A stretch of 64,000 bases of DNA from Desulfarculaceae bacterium (GCA_020444545.1 JAHLKT010000001.1:186001-250000), one strand, 5' to 3'. Shown: positions 8,209-18,591, counted from the first letter of the stretch. Program-made: numbers and translations. The notes: generated by a model not told the origin, from the sequence alone.

Positions 8209-9476
8209 ACCTTCCCCAGACCATGAGCCAGAAGATCCTGGCCTCCCACGCCGGGCTCCCCTCGGTGGAGCCCGGCGCCATCGTGGAGGCCGGGATCGAT
8301 ATGGTTTTAGCCAACGACCTCAGCGCCCCCCTGATGATGCGCGGCTTCAAGGAGGCCGGCGGCGAGCGGGTCTTCGACCCGGCCCGGGTGGTGTTGGTGG
8401 CCGACCACTTCACCCCCAACAAGGACGTGGCCAGCGCGCTCATCGCCAAGGAGATGGGCGAGTTCGCCTCGTCCCACCGCCTGGTGCACCGCTTCGAAGG
8501 CGGCCGGGTGGGGGTTTCCCACGTGCTGATGACCGAGCAGGGCCTGGCCCTACCCGGCGAGCTGATCATCGGCGGCGACAGCCGGGCCATCACCTACGGC
8601 GCCCTGGGGGCCTTTGCCACCGGGGTGGGGGCCAGCGACCTGGCCGCGGCCCTGGTCACTGGCAAGGCCTGGTTCAAGGTGCCCGAGACGATCAAGGTGG
8701 AGCTAAGGGGAGAGATGGGCCCCTGGGTTGGGGGCATGGACATCGCCCTGGCCCTGCTCAAGCTCCTGGGCCCGGAAGGGGCCGACTACCAGAGCCTGGA
8801 GTTCCACGGCCCCTTGGCGGCGGAGCTCTCCATGGAGGCCCGCCAGACCATCTGCAACCTCATGGTGGAAAGCGGAGCCAAGGCGGCCCTGTTCCCGGTG
8901 GACCAGGCCACCACCGACTACCTGGCCGACAAGGCCCAGCGTTCCTGGCACTCGGTGGCCCCGGACCCGGAGGCCGCCTACAGCCGGGTGGTGGAGCTGG
9001 ACGCCACCGGCCTGGAGCCCCTGGCCGCCCGGCCGCACCTGCCCCACGACGTGGCCCCGGCCCACAGCGCGGGCTACGAGCCGGTGAACCAGGTGTTCAT
9101 CGGCTCTTGCGCGGCGGCCCGTTTGGAGGATTTGCGCGTGGCCGCCAAGGTGCTCAAGGGCCGCTCGGTGCACCCCCGGGTGCGCCTCATGGTCATCCCA
9201 GCCACCCCGGCTCTGGCGCTGGCCGCCCTCAAGGAGGGGCTCAGCGAGACCTTCGTGGCCGCCGGGGGCATGGTGGGGCCGCCCTCCTGCGGGCCCTGCG
9301 CAGGGGGGCACCTGGGGGTTCTGGCCCCGGGCGAGGTGGCCGTGGCCACGGCCAACCGCAACTACCGGGGCCGCATGGGGCACCCGGGCAGCCGCATCTA
9401 CCTGGCCGGCCCGGCGGTGGCCGCGGCCAGCGCCATCCTGGGGCGGGTGGCCGACCCCAAGGAGGTGGCCTCATGA
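8205..9476 (+). CDS. leuC: 3-isopropylmalate dehydratase large subunit
   Basis: A 423-aa aconitase-fold protein; with LeuD it isomerises 2- to 3-isopropylmalate. The [4Fe-4S] ligands are the Cys in IGSC (about residue 302) and both Cys of CGPC (about 362 and 365). At 423 residues it is the short form found in archaea and many anaerobes, not the ~470-residue E. coli form. The TTG start at 8205 overlaps the leuA stop and has AGGAG nine bases ahead. ATG at 8223 (MSQKIL) is the alternative, but I see no ribosome site for it. Confidence 0.95.
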   Translation: MNLPQTMSQKILASHAGLPSVEPGAIVEAGIDMVLANDLSAPLMMRGFKEAGGERVFDPARVVLVADHFTPNKDVASALIAKEMGEFASSHRLVHRFEGGRVGVSHVLMTEQGLALPGELIIGGDSRAITYGALGAFATGVGASDLAAALVTGKAWFKVPETIKVELRGEMGPWVGGMDIALALLKLLGPEGADYQSLEFHGPLAAELSMEARQTICNLMVESGAKAALFPVDQATTDYLADKAQRSWHSVAPDPEAAYSRVVELDATGLEPLAARPHLPHDVAPAHSAGYEPVNQVFIGSCAAARLEDLRVAAKVLKGRSVHPRVRLMVIPATPALALAALKEGLSETFVAAGGMVGPPSCGPCAGGHLGVLAPGEVAVATANRNYRGRMGHPGSRIYLAGPAVAAASAILGRVADPKEVAS

Positions 9477-9967
9477 TTTCCGGACGCGCCTGGGTCTTCG
9501 GAGACCACATCTCCTCGGACGCCATCATCCCCGCCCGCTACCTGAACCAGCGCAACCCCCGCGCCTGGGCCGGGGTGGTCTTGGCCGACCTGCGGCCCGA
9601 GTTCGCCGAGCAGCTGGGCTTCGGCGACTTCATCGTGGCCGGGCGCAACTTCGGCTGCGGCTCCTCGCGGGAGCAGTCCCCCCTGGCCATCAAGACCGCC
9701 GGGGTGGGCGCGGTGATCGCCCACAGCTTTTCGCGCATGTTCTACCGCAACGCCTACAACCTGGGCCTGCCGGTGTTCGTGTGCCCCGAGGCCGCGACCA
9801 AGGTGCACGACGGCGACCGTCTGCGCCTGGACCTGTTCTCCGGGTTGATCGAGGACGAGGACCAGGAGCGCGCTTTCCAGGCCGATCCGGTGGACCCCTA
9901 CCTCAGCGGACTGGTCAGCGCCGGGGGGCTCATCATGAAAACGCGAAAACAGATCACCGGGCATTAG
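9473..9967 (+). CDS. leuD: 3-isopropylmalate dehydratase small subunit
   Basis: A 164-aa swivelling-domain subunit that completes the LeuC active site. It has the family blocks FGDHISSDAIIPARYL (residues 9-24) and FGCGSSREQSP near residue 62. The short length matches the archaeal-like LeuC above. The ATG overlaps the leuC stop (ATGA). The TAG stop falls inside the terminal inverted repeat at 9966-9993, so a repeat element abuts or forms the very end of the gene. No leuB is in the window. Confidence 0.95.
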   Translation: MISGRAWVFGDHISSDAIIPARYLNQRNPRAWAGVVLADLRPEFAEQLGFGDFIVAGRNFGCGSSREQSPLAIKTAGVGAVIAHSFSRMFYRNAYNLGLPVFVCPEAATKVHDGDRLRLDLFSGLIEDEDQERAFQADPVDPYLSGLVSAGGLIMKTRKQITGH

Positions 9968-10224
9968 CCTGAGTATTTCATGAGGGTTGGGTGGCATCAC
10001 GCAACCGACTAGCATTCATGGGGCCATTTTGAAAAAGCCACCCGTGCCGTCAGGGCACGGTTTGCACTCTGGCCCGGCACAGCCAGCCGCCGGCAGACAA
10101 GGCGTCTGGCAAGGGAGGGCCGAAGGCGTAGCCATGGCTACGTCTAGGCCCGAGCGCAGCCAGCAACACCGTATGCCGGTGGCTGGCGCGGCCGGACACC
10201 CGACCTTCGTGAAATATTCAGGCT
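9966..10224. repeat. Composite element bounded by 28-bp imperfect terminal inverted repeats
   Basis: AGCCTGAGTATTTCATGAGG at 9966-9985 (continuing to 9993) is matched in reverse complement by 10197-10224. The 28 positions differ at five sites, all transitions. Inside are a small hairpin at 10042-10060 (CCGTGCC/GGCACGG) and the long palindrome at 10082-10187. The core palindrome is centred at 10134.5 but the ends are centred at 10095, so extra DNA sits on the left side. No reading frame inside looks real. The layout resembles a MITE; no target duplication is obvious. Confidence 0.65.
10082..10187. repeat. 106-bp palindromic repeat, copy A
   Basis: The outer arms GCCAGCCGCCGGCA (10082-10095) and TGCCGGTGGCTGGC (10174-10187) pair over 14 positions, one of them G-T. 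Inner arms CTGGC/GCCAG also pair, and the centre is a perfect 16-bp palindrome CGTAGCCATGGCTACG (10127-10142). A second copy of about the same length, on the opposite strand by best match, is at 56633-56738. Confidence 0.85.
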
Positions 10225-10260
10225 GAACCCGGTTTCCTCAAAATTTCCCACACAAAGAGT

Positions 10261-10289
10261 TTGCAATAAGGGCCCGGCCCGGCTAAATA
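10261..10289 (+). promoter_or_regulatory. Possible sigma-70-type promoter for asd
   Basis: TTGCAA (10261-10266), a 17-base spacer, then TAAATA (10284-10289), in an unusually AT-rich patch about 75 bases before the asd ATG. The -10 match is only moderate. Confidence 0.4.
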
Positions 10290-10362
10290 AGAGCCGTGGC
10301 CAACCCGGCCCCTTGGCCGGGCGGCCTACGAACCCTTGGACATAGAGAGGCAGTTGAACGTC

Positions 10363-11382
<1,020 letters not shown>

Positions 11383-11395
11383 GGGCGGAGGCCGA

Positions 11396-11953
11396 TTGCT
11401 TAAGATTACCGGTGGCGAGCTCCGGGGGCGGCCCATCAAGGCGCCCCCGGGGCTGGGCACCCGGCCCACCGCCGCCAAGATGCGCCAGGCCCTGTTCAAC
11501 ATACTGGGCCCGGACATAACAGAGGCCCGCGTGGCCGACCTGTTCGCGGGCAGCGGGGCCCTGGGCCTGGAGGCCCTCAGCCGGGGCGCGGCGTCCTGTT
11601 TGTTCGTGGAGAAAAGCCCGGCCGTGGCCAAGGTGATCAAGGGCAACCTGACCGCCCTGGGCCTGACCGAGCGTGGGCGGGTGATAACCACCGGCCTGGC
11701 CGCCGCCTCCGCCTCCCTGGAGGAGGGCGCGCCCTTTGACCTCATCCTGGCCGACCCGCCCTACGGCAAGGGGCAGGTGGCCAAGGTGCTGGCCCTGGCG
11801 GCGGACAAGGGGCTTTTGGCCCCGGAGGGCCGCCTGATCATCGAACACGCTCCCCAGGAGCGCCCCGAGGCCCCGGAGGGCCTCATCGCCGTTGACCATC
11901 GCCGCTACGGGCAGAGCGAGCTAAGTTTTTTCTCACTGCCCCAACGACCCTAG
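11396..11953 (+). CDS. rsmD: 16S rRNA (guanine(966)-N(2))-methyltransferase
   Basis: A 185-aa Rossmann-fold SAM methyltransferase. It starts with ITGGELRGRPIKAP and TRPTAAKMRQALFNIL, both diagnostic of RsmD. LFAGSGALGLEALSRGA (about 48-64) binds SAM, and DPPYG (about 121-125) is the N6/N2-type catalytic motif. It methylates G966 in small-subunit assembly. The TTG start follows GGGGCGGAGG at 11382-11391. rsmD-coaD is a very common pair. Confidence 0.95.
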   Translation: MLKITGGELRGRPIKAPPGLGTRPTAAKMRQALFNILGPDITEARVADLFAGSGALGLEALSRGAASCLFVEKSPAVAKVIKGNLTALGLTERGRVITTGLAAASASLEEGAPFDLILADPPYGKGQVAKVLALAADKGLLAPEGRLIIEHAPQERPEAPEGLIAVDHRRYGQSELSFFSLPQRP

Positions 11954-11964
11954 AGAGGTTGGAA

Positions 11965-12477
11965 ATGAAGACCGCCATATATCCCGGCTCCTTTGATCCC
12001 ATCACCAACGGGCACATCTCCATCCTGCGGCGCGGGCTGGAAATCTTCGACAAGGTAATCGTGGCGGTGGCGGTCAACCCCGAGAAGAAGGGGCTGTTCA
12101 GCATCCCCGAGCGCCTGGACATGATCAACGAGGTGATCAAGGACATCCCCGGCGCCTCGGTGGACACCTTCGACGGCCTGCTGGTGGAATACGTGGTCAA
12201 CCAGGGCAGCAACGTGATCCTCAGGGGGATCCGGGCGCTCAGCGACTTTGAGTATGAGTTCCAGATGGCCCTGATGAACCGCAAGCTCTCCCGCGACGTG
12301 CAGTCGGTCTTCCTGATGACCGACTACAAGTGGTTCTACGTCAGCTCCACCATCGTCAAGGAAGCCGCCGAGCTGGGCGGGGACATCAACGGACTGGCTC
12401 CGGCCAGCGTGGCCCTCCGCCTCAAGGAGAAGTTCGAGGCCAACCGCAAGGCCGCGGCCGAGGCGGCCAAGGGCTAG
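11965..12477 (+). CDS. coaD: Phosphopantetheine adenylyltransferase
   Basis: A 170-aa hexameric enzyme adding AMP to 4'-phosphopantetheine in CoA synthesis. The nucleotidyltransferase motif is YPGSFDPITNGH (T14-N-G-H17), and VSSTIVKEAAELGGD is the second conserved block near residue 130. The ATG at 11965 follows AGAGAGG at 11952-11958; the in-frame TTG two codons earlier is less likely. Its stop overlaps the convergent AMMECR1 gene by four bases. CoaX, an earlier enzyme of the same pathway, is at 21474. Confidence 0.96.
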   Translation: MKTAIYPGSFDPITNGHISILRRGLEIFDKVIVAVAVNPEKKGLFSIPERLDMINEVIKDIPGASVDTFDGLLVEYVVNQGSNVILRGIRALSDFEYEFQMALMNRKLSRDVQSVFLMTDYKWFYVSSTIVKEAAELGGDINGLAPASVALRLKEKFEANRKAAAEAAKG

Positions 12478-13034
12478 CCCTGCTCTTCCGAAAAAATCTG
12501 GGCCGAGAAAATGAGTATCTGGGTGCTGGGGTCTTTCCAGCATCCCGGGGCTAGGCCCGCCTTCACGCAGGTTTGATCCAGGAAGGTGTCGCGGTCCCAG
12601 CCGTATTCCGTGGCCACCTGGGGCAGGAGCACCCCCCGCCCCCGGGGGCTGATGATGTAGATGCCGTGGGTGCCCACCTCTATCTCGCTCACGTCCTCGA
12701 TGGGCTTGAGCGGGCTCAGCACGCTGATTTCCAGATCGACCTGATCCAACTCCTCGCGCCGTAGGGGCGGGAAGCGGGGGTCCTGGCTGGCCGCGGCCAC
12801 GGCCATCTCCTCGATGGTCTGGCTCAGGGGTCCCTGTCCCACGAAGTTGCCGATGCAGCCGCGCAGGCGGCCGTGCTCGTGCAGGGTCACGAAGGCCCCC
12901 CGCTCGATCTCCGGGCCGGGCAGGTCCGGGGGAAGGGCGTCATTCCCTTGGACCCCCACCAGCCCGGCGATGGTCCGCCGGGCCAGCTTCAGCAGGGCCT
13001 CTTGTTCCTCGGGGGTCAACCGGCGGTCGCTCAT
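12474..13034 (-). CDS. AMMECR1-domain protein (AmmeMemoRadiSam protein A type)
   Basis: A 186-aa protein. The family hallmarks are GAFVTLHEHGRLRGCIGNF (about 47-65), then DPRFPPLR, LEISVLSP and GVLLPQVATEYGWD near residue 140. In many prokaryotes this domain is encoded with a Memo-family dioxygenase and a radical-SAM enzyme; neither is in this window, so the full trio cannot be claimed. The biochemical role is unsettled. It is the last of four tightly packed minus-strand genes and directly abuts the Nudix gene. Confidence 0.88.
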   Translation of the reverse strand: MSDRRLTPEEQEALLKLARRTIAGLVGVQGNDALPPDLPGPEIERGAFVTLHEHGRLRGCIGNFVGQGPLSQTIEEMAVAAASQDPRFPPLRREELDQVDLEISVLSPLKPIEDVSEIEVGTHGIYIISPRGRGVLLPQVATEYGWDRDTFLDQTCVKAGLAPGCWKDPSTQILIFSAQIFSEEQG

Positions 13035-13484
13035 TTATTCGCTCCCCTCCTGCACCGGCGCGCCGGGCCGCTCTCCGGCCCGCCAGCGGCGGTAATGATC
13101 CAAAATCAGCCCGTGGTCGAAGCACAGGGGCTTTGGCAGGCGATCCAGGGCAAAGGCCCTGGCCTCGGCCGCGTCGTCGCCGCCCTTGGGCTCGCCTTCG
13201 GCCCTGGCAATGAACACCACCGAGAGGTTGTGCTGGCGGGGGTCGCGGGCCGGGTCGGAGTAGGCCCCCAGCATTGCCACCAACTCAACCGTCAGGCCGG
13301 TCTCCTCGGCCGCCTCGCGCCGGGCGGCCTGCTCCAGGCTCTCGCCGTAGTCCACGAAGCCGCCGGGCAGGGCCCAGCCGTGGGGCGGGTTGGCCCGCCG
13401 CACCAAAACGACGGGACGTCCGGGCCGGGACAGCTCGATGATGATGTCTACGGTGGGGTACGGATTGCGCGGGTTCTGGCTCAT
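13035..13484 (-). CDS. Nudix hydrolase
   Basis: A 149-aa hydrolase of nucleoside diphosphates linked to another moiety. The Nudix box G-x5-E-x7-REUxEExGU is complete at residues 42-64 ([13 protein letters not shown], then [10 protein letters not shown]). The N-terminal part ([26 protein letters not shown]) resembles the ADP-ribose pyrophosphatase group, but the substrate cannot be set from sequence. It overlaps the Cys-rich gene upstream by four bases (ATGA). Confidence 0.9.
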   Translation of the reverse strand: MSQNPRNPYPTVDIIIELSRPGRPVVLVRRANPPHGWALPGGFVDYGESLEQAARREAAEETGLTVELVAMLGAYSDPARDPRQHNLSVVFIARAEGEPKGGDDAAEARAFALDRLPKPLCFDHGLILDHYRRWRAGERPGAPVQEGSE

Positions 13485-13879
13485 GCGCCGCTCCGCCGAT
13501 CCTCGGGGTACTCGCGGCGGGGCATGAAGTGCTCGCAGCGCTCAAAGCACTCGGGCAACAGCAGCAGGCAGGAGACCAGATGCTGGTGCTGGCACACCTG
13601 GCCCAGGGAGCTCTTGGGCACGTAGCGTGGGCAGGTCAGTTTGGTAATCTCGTTGAGATTCTTTTGGATCACGTGGCGGCGCGCCACCTCGCGGTCGCCG
13701 GGGTCGGCCAGCTTTTTCAGGCGGTCCAGGCGGTCCAGGGTGGCCGCCCCCACCGCGCGGCGGGCCTCCAGCAGATGGCAACGAGTGGCCGCGCTATGCT
13801 CCGGGCTCACGGTGCGGGTGCAGCGGCCGCGCAGGAAGTAGGTGCAGCCCTTGCCGCTGATACCCTGCACCTCGCCCAA
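13481..13879 (-). CDS. Cysteine-rich protein of unknown function
   Basis: A 132-aa basic protein that I do not recognise. Eight cysteines sit at about residues 12, 20, 34, 83, 96, 104, 111 and 115, with several nearby histidines, so metal or Fe-S binding is possible but unproven. The cysteine-rich ends ([22 protein letters not shown]) flank a charged helical middle. The TTG start at 13879 is supported by GCGGAG eight bases upstream. It lies 13 bases after the MOSC gene and overlaps the Nudix gene, so it is translated as part of that operon. Confidence 0.7.
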   Translation of the reverse strand: MGEVQGISGKGCTYFLRGRCTRTVSPEHSAATRCHLLEARRAVGAATLDRLDRLKKLADPGDREVARRHVIQKNLNEITKLTCPRYVPKSSLGQVCQHQHLVSCLLLLPECFERCEHFMPRREYPEDRRSGA

Positions 13880-13892
13880 GGCCGGGGCTCCG

Positions 13893-14333
13893 CTATCCGT
13901 CCAGGCGGCGCACCGGGTCGCCGGCCTTCACGGTGCCGGGGTTGAGCACCCGCACGAAGATGCCCTGGCGCGGCATGATGCAGTCGCCGACCAGCTTGCG
14001 TATCTCGCAGCCGGCGTGACACTCCTTGCCGATCTGGGTCACCTCCACCTCCACCTCGCCCAGCTTGAGGCGGGTGCCCACGGGCAGGGTGTGCAGCTCG
14101 ATGCCCTTGGTGGTGACGTTCTCGGCAAAGTCGCCGGGGTTCACCTCGGCACCCTTGGCCCGCATGAAGTCGATGGACTCCAGGGCCAAGAGGGAAAGCT
14201 GGCGGTGCCAGGGGCCGGAATGGGCGTCGCCCACCAGGCCCACATCGGGCTCCAGGCAGCCTTCGGATACGGGCTTTTTGACCACGCCTTTGGTAGAACT
14301 AATATTGACCGAAACGATCTCGGGCTGTTGCAT
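13893..14333 (-). CDS. MOSC-domain protein
   Basis: A 146-aa stand-alone MOSC domain. Family blocks are VSVNIS...KGVVKKPV near the start, GLVGDAHSG (about 31-39), GDFAENVTTKGIEL (about 67-80), GEVEVEVTQIGKECH with the likely sulfur-carrying cysteine, and IMPRQGIFVRVL. MOSC domains are linked to sulfuration or sulfur transfer around molybdenum cofactor, but no Mo-cofactor gene lies nearby. It heads the four-gene minus-strand operon and is divergent from tilS with only 32 bases between. Confidence 0.87.
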   Translation of the reverse strand: MQQPEIVSVNISSTKGVVKKPVSEGCLEPDVGLVGDAHSGPWHRQLSLLALESIDFMRAKGAEVNPGDFAENVTTKGIELHTLPVGTRLKLGEVEVEVTQIGKECHAGCEIRKLVGDCIMPRQGIFVRVLNPGTVKAGDPVRRLDG

Positions 14334-14365
14334 TTCACCATGACCAGTTTAGAGAAAGTACTGTT

Positions 14366-15772
14366 TTGAGCTTATCCCCGCCCCCAGACCGCGTCAAGCG
14401 CGCTAACCCGCCCCTGGGCGGCCCCCTGCCCGGAGCGGGACCGGTGGTGGCGGCGGTCAGCGGCGGGGCGGACTCCATGGCCCTGGCCCGTTTACTGGCC
14501 CTGGCCGCCCCGGAGCACGGCTGGCGGCTGGTCCTGGCCCACGTGGACCACGGCCTGCGCCCCGAGTCCGGCGATGACGCCGCCTTCGTGGCCGCCCTGG
14601 CCGGTGAGCTGGGCGCGGACTTTTTGCTGCGCCGGGTGGAGGTGGAGCGCGAAGGCCGCTCCCTGGAAGACGCGGCCCGCCAGGCCCGGCGCGAAGCGCT
14701 CCTGGCCATGGCCGCCGAGGCCGGGGCCAAGGCCATCGCCCTGGGCCACACCCTGGAGGACCAGGCCGAGACTGTCTTGATGCGCCTGCTGGGCGGCAGC
14801 GGCCCCTCCGGGCTGGCGGCCATGCGCCCCTGGAGCCCGCCCTGGTGGCGGCCCCTGCTGGCCCTGGAGCGGGGCGCCCTGCGCGCCTGGCTGCGCCAAG
14901 GCGGCCACCCCTGGCGCGAGGACCCCAGCAACCAGGACCTGTCGATCCTGCGCAACCGGGTGCGCCACCAGCTAATGCCCCTGGCCCGGGAGCTGGTTAA
15001 CCCCCGCGCTCCCTCGGCCCTGGCCCGCCTGGCCGCCCTGGCGGCGGACGAGGAGGCGCTGTGGGAGGAGCGTTGCGCCCGGGATGCCGAAAAGCTCCTG
15101 CGCCGCCAAGGCCACAGCCTGCTCTTGGATGCCGAGGCCCTGGCCGGACTGCCCCTGGCCCGGCAACGCCGCCTCCTGCGTTTTGCGGTCCAGGAATTGA
15201 GCGGCGAGTCCCAGGGCCTCCTGGCCCTGCACGTGGAGCAAATGCTCGAACTGCTGGCCGGACAGGCGGGGCGCAAGCTGACCCTGCCCGGCGGGCTCAT
15301 GGCCTGGCGGGAGCCCGGGGCCCTGCGCCTGGGCCTGGCCGCGTTGCCTCCGGCCGAGGGCATCACTTTGCACGGCCCGGCCACGGTGGATCTGCCCCAT
15401 TTGGGGGCGCGCCTCTGCCTGGAGCTGGTGCACGAGAAGCCCTCCCTGGCCGGGCGGGGGCCGGTGGCCTGCCTGCCCGCCGAGGCCCTGGCCTGGCCCC
15501 TGGAGCTTCGGCCCCCGGTCCCGGGCGAGCGCTTCCACCCCCTGGGCGCGCCGGGCTCCAAACGCCTGAGCCGCATTCTCATGGATTACAAGACCCCGGC
15601 CTGGTGGCGTGAGCGCACCCTGATCCTGGCCGACGCGGGGGGCTCCTGGTGGGCCGCGCCTTGGGCCGTGGCCGAGCGCGCGCGCCTAAAAGGCACTGAG
15701 AGCGCCTATTTACGTGTCACTTTCGTTGACACCCCCCAGGGGTGGCCATATACTATGACTTTTAATGGTTAG
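14366..15772 (+). CDS. tilS: tRNA(Ile)-lysidine synthase
   Basis: A 468-aa ATP-dependent enzyme that converts C34 of the CAU anticodon of minor tRNA-Ile to lysidine. The PP-loop SGGADS is at residues 32-37. LAHVDHGLRPES, then GHTLEDQAETVLMRLLGGSG and EDPSNQDLSILRNRVR, are diagnostic. A C-terminal substrate-binding domain is present (about 370-468). The TTG start at 14366 gives about 30 residues before the PP-loop. It precedes ftsH by 46 bases, an order seen in many bacteria. Confidence 0.95.
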   Translation: MSLSPPPDRVKRANPPLGGPLPGAGPVVAAVSGGADSMALARLLALAAPEHGWRLVLAHVDHGLRPESGDDAAFVAALAGELGADFLLRRVEVEREGRSLEDAARQARREALLAMAAEAGAKAIALGHTLEDQAETVLMRLLGGSGPSGLAAMRPWSPPWWRPLLALERGALRAWLRQGGHPWREDPSNQDLSILRNRVRHQLMPLARELVNPRAPSALARLAALAADEEALWEERCARDAEKLLRRQGHSLLLDAEALAGLPLARQRRLLRFAVQELSGESQGLLALHVEQMLELLAGQAGRKLTLPGGLMAWREPGALRLGLAALPPAEGITLHGPATVDLPHLGARLCLELVHEKPSLAGRGPVACLPAEALAWPLELRPPVPGERFHPLGAPGSKRLSRILMDYKTPAWWRERTLILADAGGSWWAAPWAVAERARLKGTESAYLRVTFVDTPQGWPYTMTFNG

Positions 15773-15818
15773 AAGTGGTTTTTCAGCCGCTTCGGGCCCT
15801 CACGGCGGAGAAGTTTAG

Positions 15819-17729
15819 TTGAATCCCCTCTACAAAAACTTGGCCCTCTGGCTGGTCATCAGCCTGATGATGGTGCTCTTGTTCAACTTTTTCAGCCGCC
15901 CAGAGCAGGGCAGCGAGAAGCTCCCTTATTCCGACTTTTTGACGGCGGTTGAAAAGGGCCAGGTTACCAGCGTGGAGATGCAGGGCAACGAGGTGCGCGG
16001 CTGGTCCGGCGACGGCAAACGCTTCCGCACCTACGCCCCGGAAGACCCCAAGCTGATCAGCGATCTGCGCTCCAAAAACGTGCGCATCAATGTAAAGCCC
16101 GCCGACGACTCACCTTGGTACATGACCGTCCTGGTCTCCTGGTTCCCCATGATTTTGCTCATCGGCATATGGATATTCTTCATGCGCCAGATGCAGATGG
16201 GCGGGGGCAAGGCCATGAGCTTCGGCAAGAGCCGGGCCCGCCTGCAAACCGAGCCCGAGGGGCGGCGCATCACCTTTGACGACGTGGCCGGGGTGGAAGA
16301 GGCCAAGGAGGAGCTCACCGAGATCATCGAGTTCCTGCGCGACCCCAAAAAGTTCACCCGCCTGGGCGGACGCATCCCCAAGGGCGTGCTCCTGGTGGGC
16401 AGCCCGGGCACCGGCAAGACCCTCATGGCCCGGGCCATCGCCGGCGAGGCCGGGGTTCCCTTCTTCTCCATCAGCGGCTCGGACTTCGTGGAGATGTTCG
16501 TGGGCGTGGGCGCCTCGCGGGTGCGCGACCTGTTCACCCAGGGCAAGAAGAACGCGCCCTGCATCATCTTCATCGATGAGATCGACGCGGTGGGACGCCA
16601 TCGCGGGGCCGGCCTGGGCGGCGGCCACGACGAACGCGAGCAGACCCTGAACCAGCTCCTGGTGGAGATGGACGGCTTCGAGTCCAACGAGGGGGTCATC
16701 CTCATCGCGGCCACCAACCGGCCCGACGTCTTGGACCCCGCCCTTCTGCGCCCCGGCCGTTTCGACCGCCAGGTGGTGGTGCCGGTGCCCGACGTGCGGG
16801 GCCGCGAGGCCATCCTGGGGGTGCACACCCGGCGCAGCCCCCTGGCCCCGGACGTGGACCTGGCCATCCTGGCCCGGGGCACCCCCGGCTTCTCGGGCGC
16901 GGACCTGGAGAACATGGTCAACGAGGCCGCCCTCATCGCGGCCCGCGACAACAAGAACCGCCTGGAAATGGTGGACTTCGAAAAGGCCAAGGACAAGGTG
17001 ATGATGGGCTCGGAGCGCCGCAGCCTCATCCTGTCCGACGAAGAGAAAAAGACCACCGCCTACCACGAGGCGGGTCACGCCATGGTGGCCATGCTCACCC
17101 CGGGCACCGACCCGGTGCACAAGGTGACCATCATCCCCCGCGGCCGCGCCCTGGGCCTTACCCAGCAGCTGCCTGTGGACGAGCGCCACACCTACTCCCG
17201 CGACTATTTGGTCAACAACCTGGCGGTGCTCCTGGGCGGCCGCTCGGCCGAGGAGCTGGTCCTGGAGACCTTCACCACCGGCGCAGGCAACGACCTGGAG
17301 CGCGCCACCGATCTGGCCCGCAAGATGGTCTGCGAGTGGGGCATGAGCGAGGCCATGGGCCCGCTGACCTTCGGCAAGGGCGACGAGCAGATCTTCCTGG
17401 GCCGCGAGATTTCCCAGCACCGCGACTACTCCGAGGAGACCGCCCGGGCCATCGACCACGAGGTGAGGAAGCTGGTGGTGCAGGCCCACGACTCGGCCAA
17501 GGGCATTCTGGGCGAGCGCATCGACAGCCTGCACGAACTGGCCGGCGCTTTGTTGGTGGAAGAGACTTTGGACTTCGAGGCGGTGGAGGCCATCATCACC
17601 GGCAAGCCGCGCCCCCGGGCCCCCAAGCCGCCCGAGCCCGAGCAAGCCCCCCCGGCCCCGGAGGAGCCTCCCGCGCCCCCCGCCGCCCCCGCGCCCCCGG
17701 AAGGGGGTGGCGGCGAGGCCGGTGATTAG
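15819..17729 (+). CDS. ftsH: ATP-dependent zinc metalloprotease FtsH
   Basis: A 636-aa membrane-anchored AAA+ protease. Transmembrane segments lie at about residues 8-25 and 104-122 around a periplasmic domain. Walker A GSPGTGKT is at 194-201, Walker [10 protein letters not shown] follows near 250, the second region of homology is near 300, and the zinc motif HEAGH is at 416-420. It degrades misfolded membrane proteins and short-lived regulators such as LpxC. The C-terminal ~45 residues are a Pro/Ala/Glu-rich tail. The TTG start follows GGCGGAG. It overlaps the folP reading frame by 23 bases if the first GTG is used. Confidence 0.97.
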   Translation: MNPLYKNLALWLVISLMMVLLFNFFSRPEQGSEKLPYSDFLTAVEKGQVTSVEMQGNEVRGWSGDGKRFRTYAPEDPKLISDLRSKNVRINVKPADDSPWYMTVLVSWFPMILLIGIWIFFMRQMQMGGGKAMSFGKSRARLQTEPEGRRITFDDVAGVEEAKEELTEIIEFLRDPKKFTRLGGRIPKGVLLVGSPGTGKTLMARAIAGEAGVPFFSISGSDFVEMFVGVGASRVRDLFTQGKKNAPCIIFIDEIDAVGRHRGAGLGGGHDEREQTLNQLLVEMDGFESNEGVILIAATNRPDVLDPALLRPGRFDRQVVVPVPDVRGREAILGVHTRRSPLAPDVDLAILARGTPGFSGADLENMVNEAALIAARDNKNRLEMVDFEKAKDKVMMGSERRSLILSDEEKKTTAYHEAGHAMVAMLTPGTDPVHKVTIIPRGRALGLTQQLPVDERHTYSRDYLVNNLAVLLGGRSAEELVLETFTTGAGNDLERATDLARKMVCEWGMSEAMGPLTFGKGDEQIFLGREISQHRDYSEETARAIDHEVRKLVVQAHDSAKGILGERIDSLHELAGALLVEETLDFEAVEAIITGKPRPRAPKPPEPEQAPPAPEEPPAPPAAPAPPEGGGGEAGD

Positions 17730-18591
17730 GCCGGTCCGTCATATTCCCTTGCCCGCCGGCGGCCTGGATTTGGGGCCGCGCACTCTGATTATGGGGGTGA
17801 TCAACGTCACCCCCGACTCCTTCAGCGACGGCGGCCTGTTCCACGATGCGTCCCGGGCCATCGAGCAGGGCCTGGCCCTGGCCGAGGAGGGGGCCGACAT
17901 CCTGGACGTGGGCGGCGAGTCCACCCGTCCCGGCTCCGACCCCACCAGCGCGGCCGAGGAGATGGAGCGGGTGCTGCCGGTGATCGAGGCCCTGGCCCAC
18001 CACTGCCCCGCGGTGATCAGCATCGATACCTACAAGGCCGAGGTGGCCGCCGCCGCCCTGGACGCGGGCGCCCGGATCATCAACGACGTGACCGCCCTCC
18101 GGGGCGATGAACGCATGGCCCAGCTGGCCGCCGAGCGTGGGGCGGGCCTGATCCTCATGCACATGCAGGGCGAACCCCGCACCATGCAGAAGGAGCCCCT
18201 TTACGACGACGTGGTGGCCGAGGTGCGCGACTTCCTGAGCGCCCAGGCCCAGCTGGCCCAAGACGCCGGAGTGGCCCCGGAGCGCATCGTGCTGGACCCG
18301 GGCATCGGCTTCGGCAAGACCCTGGAGCACAACCTGACCCTGATCCGCAACCTGCCGGCCTTGTCGGCGGCGGGCTATCCGGTGCTCCTGGGGGCCAGCC
18401 GCAAGCGCTTCATCGGCACCCTCACCGGGCGCGAGGAGCCCCGCGAGCGGCTTTGGGGTTCGGTGGGAGTGCACATCCTGGGCGCGGCCCTGGGGGCGGA
18501 CATGGTGCGGGTGCACGACGTGGCCCCGCTCAAGGAGGCCCTTCAGGTTTGCGATGCGGTGATGGAACAGGAGGCGCGCGGTGTTGACTGA
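17707..18591 (+). CDS. folP: Dihydropteroate synthase
   Basis: Up to 294 aa. It joins p-aminobenzoate to the pterin diphosphate in folate synthesis. Signatures: [28 protein letters not shown], the pABA-loop region [11 protein letters not shown], then [10 protein letters not shown] and [11 protein letters not shown]. The start is uncertain: GTG at 17707 lies inside the end of ftsH, and GTG at 17722 is equally possible. It overlaps cdaA by 11 bases. FolC, a later enzyme of the pathway, is at 37757. Confidence 0.94.
   Translation: MAARPVIRPVRHIPLPAGGLDLGPRTLIMGVINVTPDSFSDGGLFHDASRAIEQGLALAEEGADILDVGGESTRPGSDPTSAAEEMERVLPVIEALAHHCPAVISIDTYKAEVAAAALDAGARIINDVTALRGDERMAQLAAERGAGLILMHMQGEPRTMQKEPLYDDVVAEVRDFLSAQAQLAQDAGVAPERIVLDPGIGFGKTLEHNLTLIRNLPALSAAGYPVLLGASRKRFIGTLTGREEPRERLWGSVGVHILGAALGADMVRVHDVAPLKEALQVCDAVMEQEARGVD

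Larger units (their letters stand above)
9968..10362. other. 395-bp gap between leuD and asd
   Basis: The left two-thirds is the inverted-repeat element. From 10225 to 10362 the DNA is asd leader, including a possible promoter at 10261-10289. No convincing coding sequence is present on either strand. Confidence 0.7.

Noticed and set aside
9968-10362. Small open frame 9987-10226 in the leuD-asd gap
   Set aside because: It spans the palindromic element, has no good ribosome site and resembles no family.
15773-15794. GAAGTGG/CCGCTTC hairpin between tilS and ftsH
   Set aside because: Only seven pairs with one G-T and no T-run; could be chance.
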